A stretch of 64,000 nt of DNA, taken from Pythium myriotylum. Taxonomy: Eukaryota > Oomycota > Peronosporomycetes > Pythiales > Pythiaceae. The position numbers and the translations under genes are program-made. Positions 62,356 to 64,000 of this stretch are shown piece by piece. Below the pieces are notes generated by a model. It was not told where the DNA came from and did no database searches. It saw only the letters and a list, made by a program, of their open reading frames with translations. Every line of letters starts with the position of its first letter. Within the stretch, counting starts at the first letter, position 1. The stretch lies in the NCBI GenBank assembly GCA_023091665.1, contig JALJCQ010000001.1, positions 558,001 through 622,000 on the forward strand. The letters run 5' to 3'.

Positions 62356-64000
62356 AACCCGAGGTCGCAGTGTATGCGTTCGTAGCCGGTAGACAGCTAC
62401 AACGTAACAAACAAAAACACTCGATTCTTGATCAACCACGTGAGTTCGAACGTCATGCATTTATTCAACGGCTTACTCTACACCCTGGTGAGCGGCGTGG
62501 GTACTGGCGGTTCTACAACCAGAAGTCCCATCGCCAAACCATCGTAAGGGCGCAGATCGACGACCATAACGCGCGGGTCCTGTTGGACTCGGGCGCTGAG
62601 GTCTCGATCCTCGACTCCGACTTTGCGCGTAAGATCGGAGCCGAGGTAGACACCAGTGTGTCTCTGCGCTGCAAAGGTGTTGGAGGATCTGGCTATCCCA
62701 CCGAGGGCCGGGCCTGGATAAAGGTGGTGCTGGCCGGCGAGCTGGCGTACCAAGCCGAGGTCTGGGTCGGTCGCCTTGGCAACGTTCAGGCGATTCTCGG
62801 TACCGACTTCATGACCCCGGCCGGCATCCGCCTCGACTTGGCCGAAGGGGTCGCCCTCATGCCGGACGAGATTCGCGTCCAGTTTGAGGGCCGCCGAGCC
62901 GTCTACAGTGACAAGGCAGAGCAAGTCAGGGTCAAGCGAGAGGTGACGATCCAGCCAGGCGAGTCACATTACCTGCGGATCAAGCCGAACGCCTCCAAGA
63001 AGCTGTGGGTCCGCCGCGACGAACGCTGGGTCACGACTGCCGAGTGCAACGAGCGTGGCCTGCCGACGCGGGTCAAGGTGACCAACATCTTCACGGTGCC
63101 GGTCACCTTGCCCACGCAGACGATCGTTGGCCTCTGGCTGAGCTCGGGCGCTGCACCTCGACGCTCCGGATACGTCTCTCTGGGCTCGAGGCGGTACGAC
63201 GAGTGGTGCACCCTCGTGTACGAGGCCGAGCCCGAACCGGAGCTCGAGGCACGGCGCCAAGCTGAAGCCGACGCGATCCGGGCTGCGCAGCCACCGGCGG
63301 TCGAACGACGCCCGTATGCGGTGCCGCGCGCGATCTTGAAGCGTGCCGACGCCGCGGTGGCGACGCCGCCGAGGGCGGGTGACTCGAAGAGTGAGCTCAA
63401 GGTCTCCGTCGAAGACACGCTTGAAGGTGCGACATCCGGCGACGAAGACCAAGGCGAGGTCACGACGAAGCCGAGAGCCGGACGGCGTGTCGTCATGACG
63501 AAGATGACGACGTCCGACTGGGCCAAGGTGGCGATACTCTTCGTCGCAGCCAAGTCCCCGGCCGAAGTCGTCGACAGCCAAGGCGAGCTGAGCGAAGCAG
63601 TCTACGTGCATGAAGGAGGCGATGTCAGCGCTGAAGACATCGACGGCCAGATGGCCATGATCCCAGAAGTCCCGGCTGGGGACGACGAGATCACGCCTGC
63701 CGACATTAAGATCGCGGCAGGCGAAGATGTCAGTGCCGAAGACGTCGAGCGCGTCCGCGAGATGGTGTGGAGGCGACGCCCGTACCTCATGGGCAAGGGC
63801 AATGCTCGGCCGTTGCCGGCCAAAGGCGTCGTCTGCGACATAGATGTCGGCGACGCCAAGCCCATCGCTCAATCGTGCCGCAAGGTGCCGCCACAGTACG
63901 TGGAGAAGCTCTACGAGCTCCTTAAGGGACTCCTCCAGGCGGGTTTCATCGCGCCATCGACATCGGCTTGGGCGTCTCCCATTGTGATCGTCGTCAAGAA
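62313..64000 (+). CDS. pol: Pol polyprotein, 5' part: retropepsin and start of reverse transcriptase
   Basis: Open in the -1 frame relative to gag from before 62313 to the window end (562 complete codons), with no start codon needed if entered by frameshift. An aspartic protease spans about residues 75-180: catalytic DSG at residues 92-94 (62586-62594) in LLDSGAEVSILD, and the second signature AILGTDF at about 62790-62810. It matures the Gag-Pol polyprotein. A long linker follows, with acidic tracts and a duplicated GDVSAEDI / EDVSAEDV motif (about 63621 and 63726). Then comes the pre-RT segment RPLPAKGVVCDIDVG, and the RT fingers begin with GFIAPSTSAWASPIVIVV before the sequence ends. Catalytic RT aspartates, RNase H and integrase are not in view. 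Confidence 0.9.

Larger units (their letters stand above)
58987..64000 (+). mobile_element. Ty3/gypsy-class LTR retrotransposon, 5' portion
   Basis: Order seen: TGTGG-initiated LTR/leader, gag, retropepsin, start of reverse transcriptase. Protease before RT, CCHC knuckles in Gag and the RT fingers motif GFIAPSTSAWASPIVIV place it in the Ty3/gypsy (Metaviridae-type) group. Wording of the pre-RT region (GVVCDIDVG) is as I know it from oomycete elements. The coding part has strong G/C-ending codon preference (AAG, GAC, GTC). The rest of RT, RNase H, integrase, the 3' LTR and the right target-site duplication lie beyond 64000. With the gag frame change at 61378 this copy is probably not autonomous. 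Confidence 0.93.

Noticed and set aside
62964..63872. 302-codon minus-strand frame opposite pol
   Set aside because: Mirror of the strongly biased pol codons; pol has clear protease and RT motifs on the plus strand.

Overview
The window is eukaryotic and G+C-rich. It has two parts: a very long head-to-tail tandem array (1-58986) and the 5' portion of a Ty3/gypsy-class LTR retrotransposon that ends the array on the right (58987-64000). The retroelement points to an oomycete of the Phytophthora type: the pol segment just before reverse transcriptase (GKGNARPLPAKGVVCDIDVG), the gag layout (N-terminal basic region, coiled coil, gag domain, three zinc knuckles) and the TGTGG LTR start match my knowledge of oomycete elements. 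That assignment is by recognition, not by a search.

Array, 1-58986. Each unit of about 1.35-1.55 kb carries one plus-strand tRNA gene of 80 bp. It folds as a class II tRNA-Leu with anticodon AAG. I count 40 copies and saw no base difference between them. The array runs off the left edge, so 40 is a minimum. The unit order is: tRNA; (TTTC)n microsatellite starting at the tRNA's 3' end; a C/CA-rich stretch; one to three copies of an 80-bp subrepeat; a unique stretch; a (CACACAG)n-type minisatellite; a (CCAA)n patch; a well-conserved block of about 120 bp; a 13-bp minisatellite; a G/T-rich stretch of about 200 bp; then the next tRNA. I recognise no protein-coding gene in the spacers; their many long reading frames come from the short repeats. 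Length differences between units lie almost entirely in the microsatellite, the two minisatellites and the 80-bp subrepeat. Variants are shared between distant units and recombined within units, as expected for unequal exchange and gene conversion. The rightmost complete units repeat with an exact 1423-bp period. The edge unit is the most diverged.

Retroelement, 58987-64000. It sits in the (CCAA) patch of the last unit. A roughly 1.1-kb LTR/leader region holds a strong hairpin and an exact 77-bp duplication. Gag starts at about 60092 and is broken by a one-base frame change at 61378, inside the gag domain. Its second part carries an acidic tract and three zinc knuckles and stops at 62316. Pol lies in the -1 frame: a retropepsin with DSG and ILG motifs, a linker, and the start of reverse transcriptase, cut by the window end. 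At the gag/pol junction a GTTAAAC heptamer lies directly before the gag stop, followed three bases later by a bipartite GC-rich stem. This looks like a complete -1 ribosomal frameshift signal. RNase H, integrase, the 3' LTR and the right target site lie outside the window.
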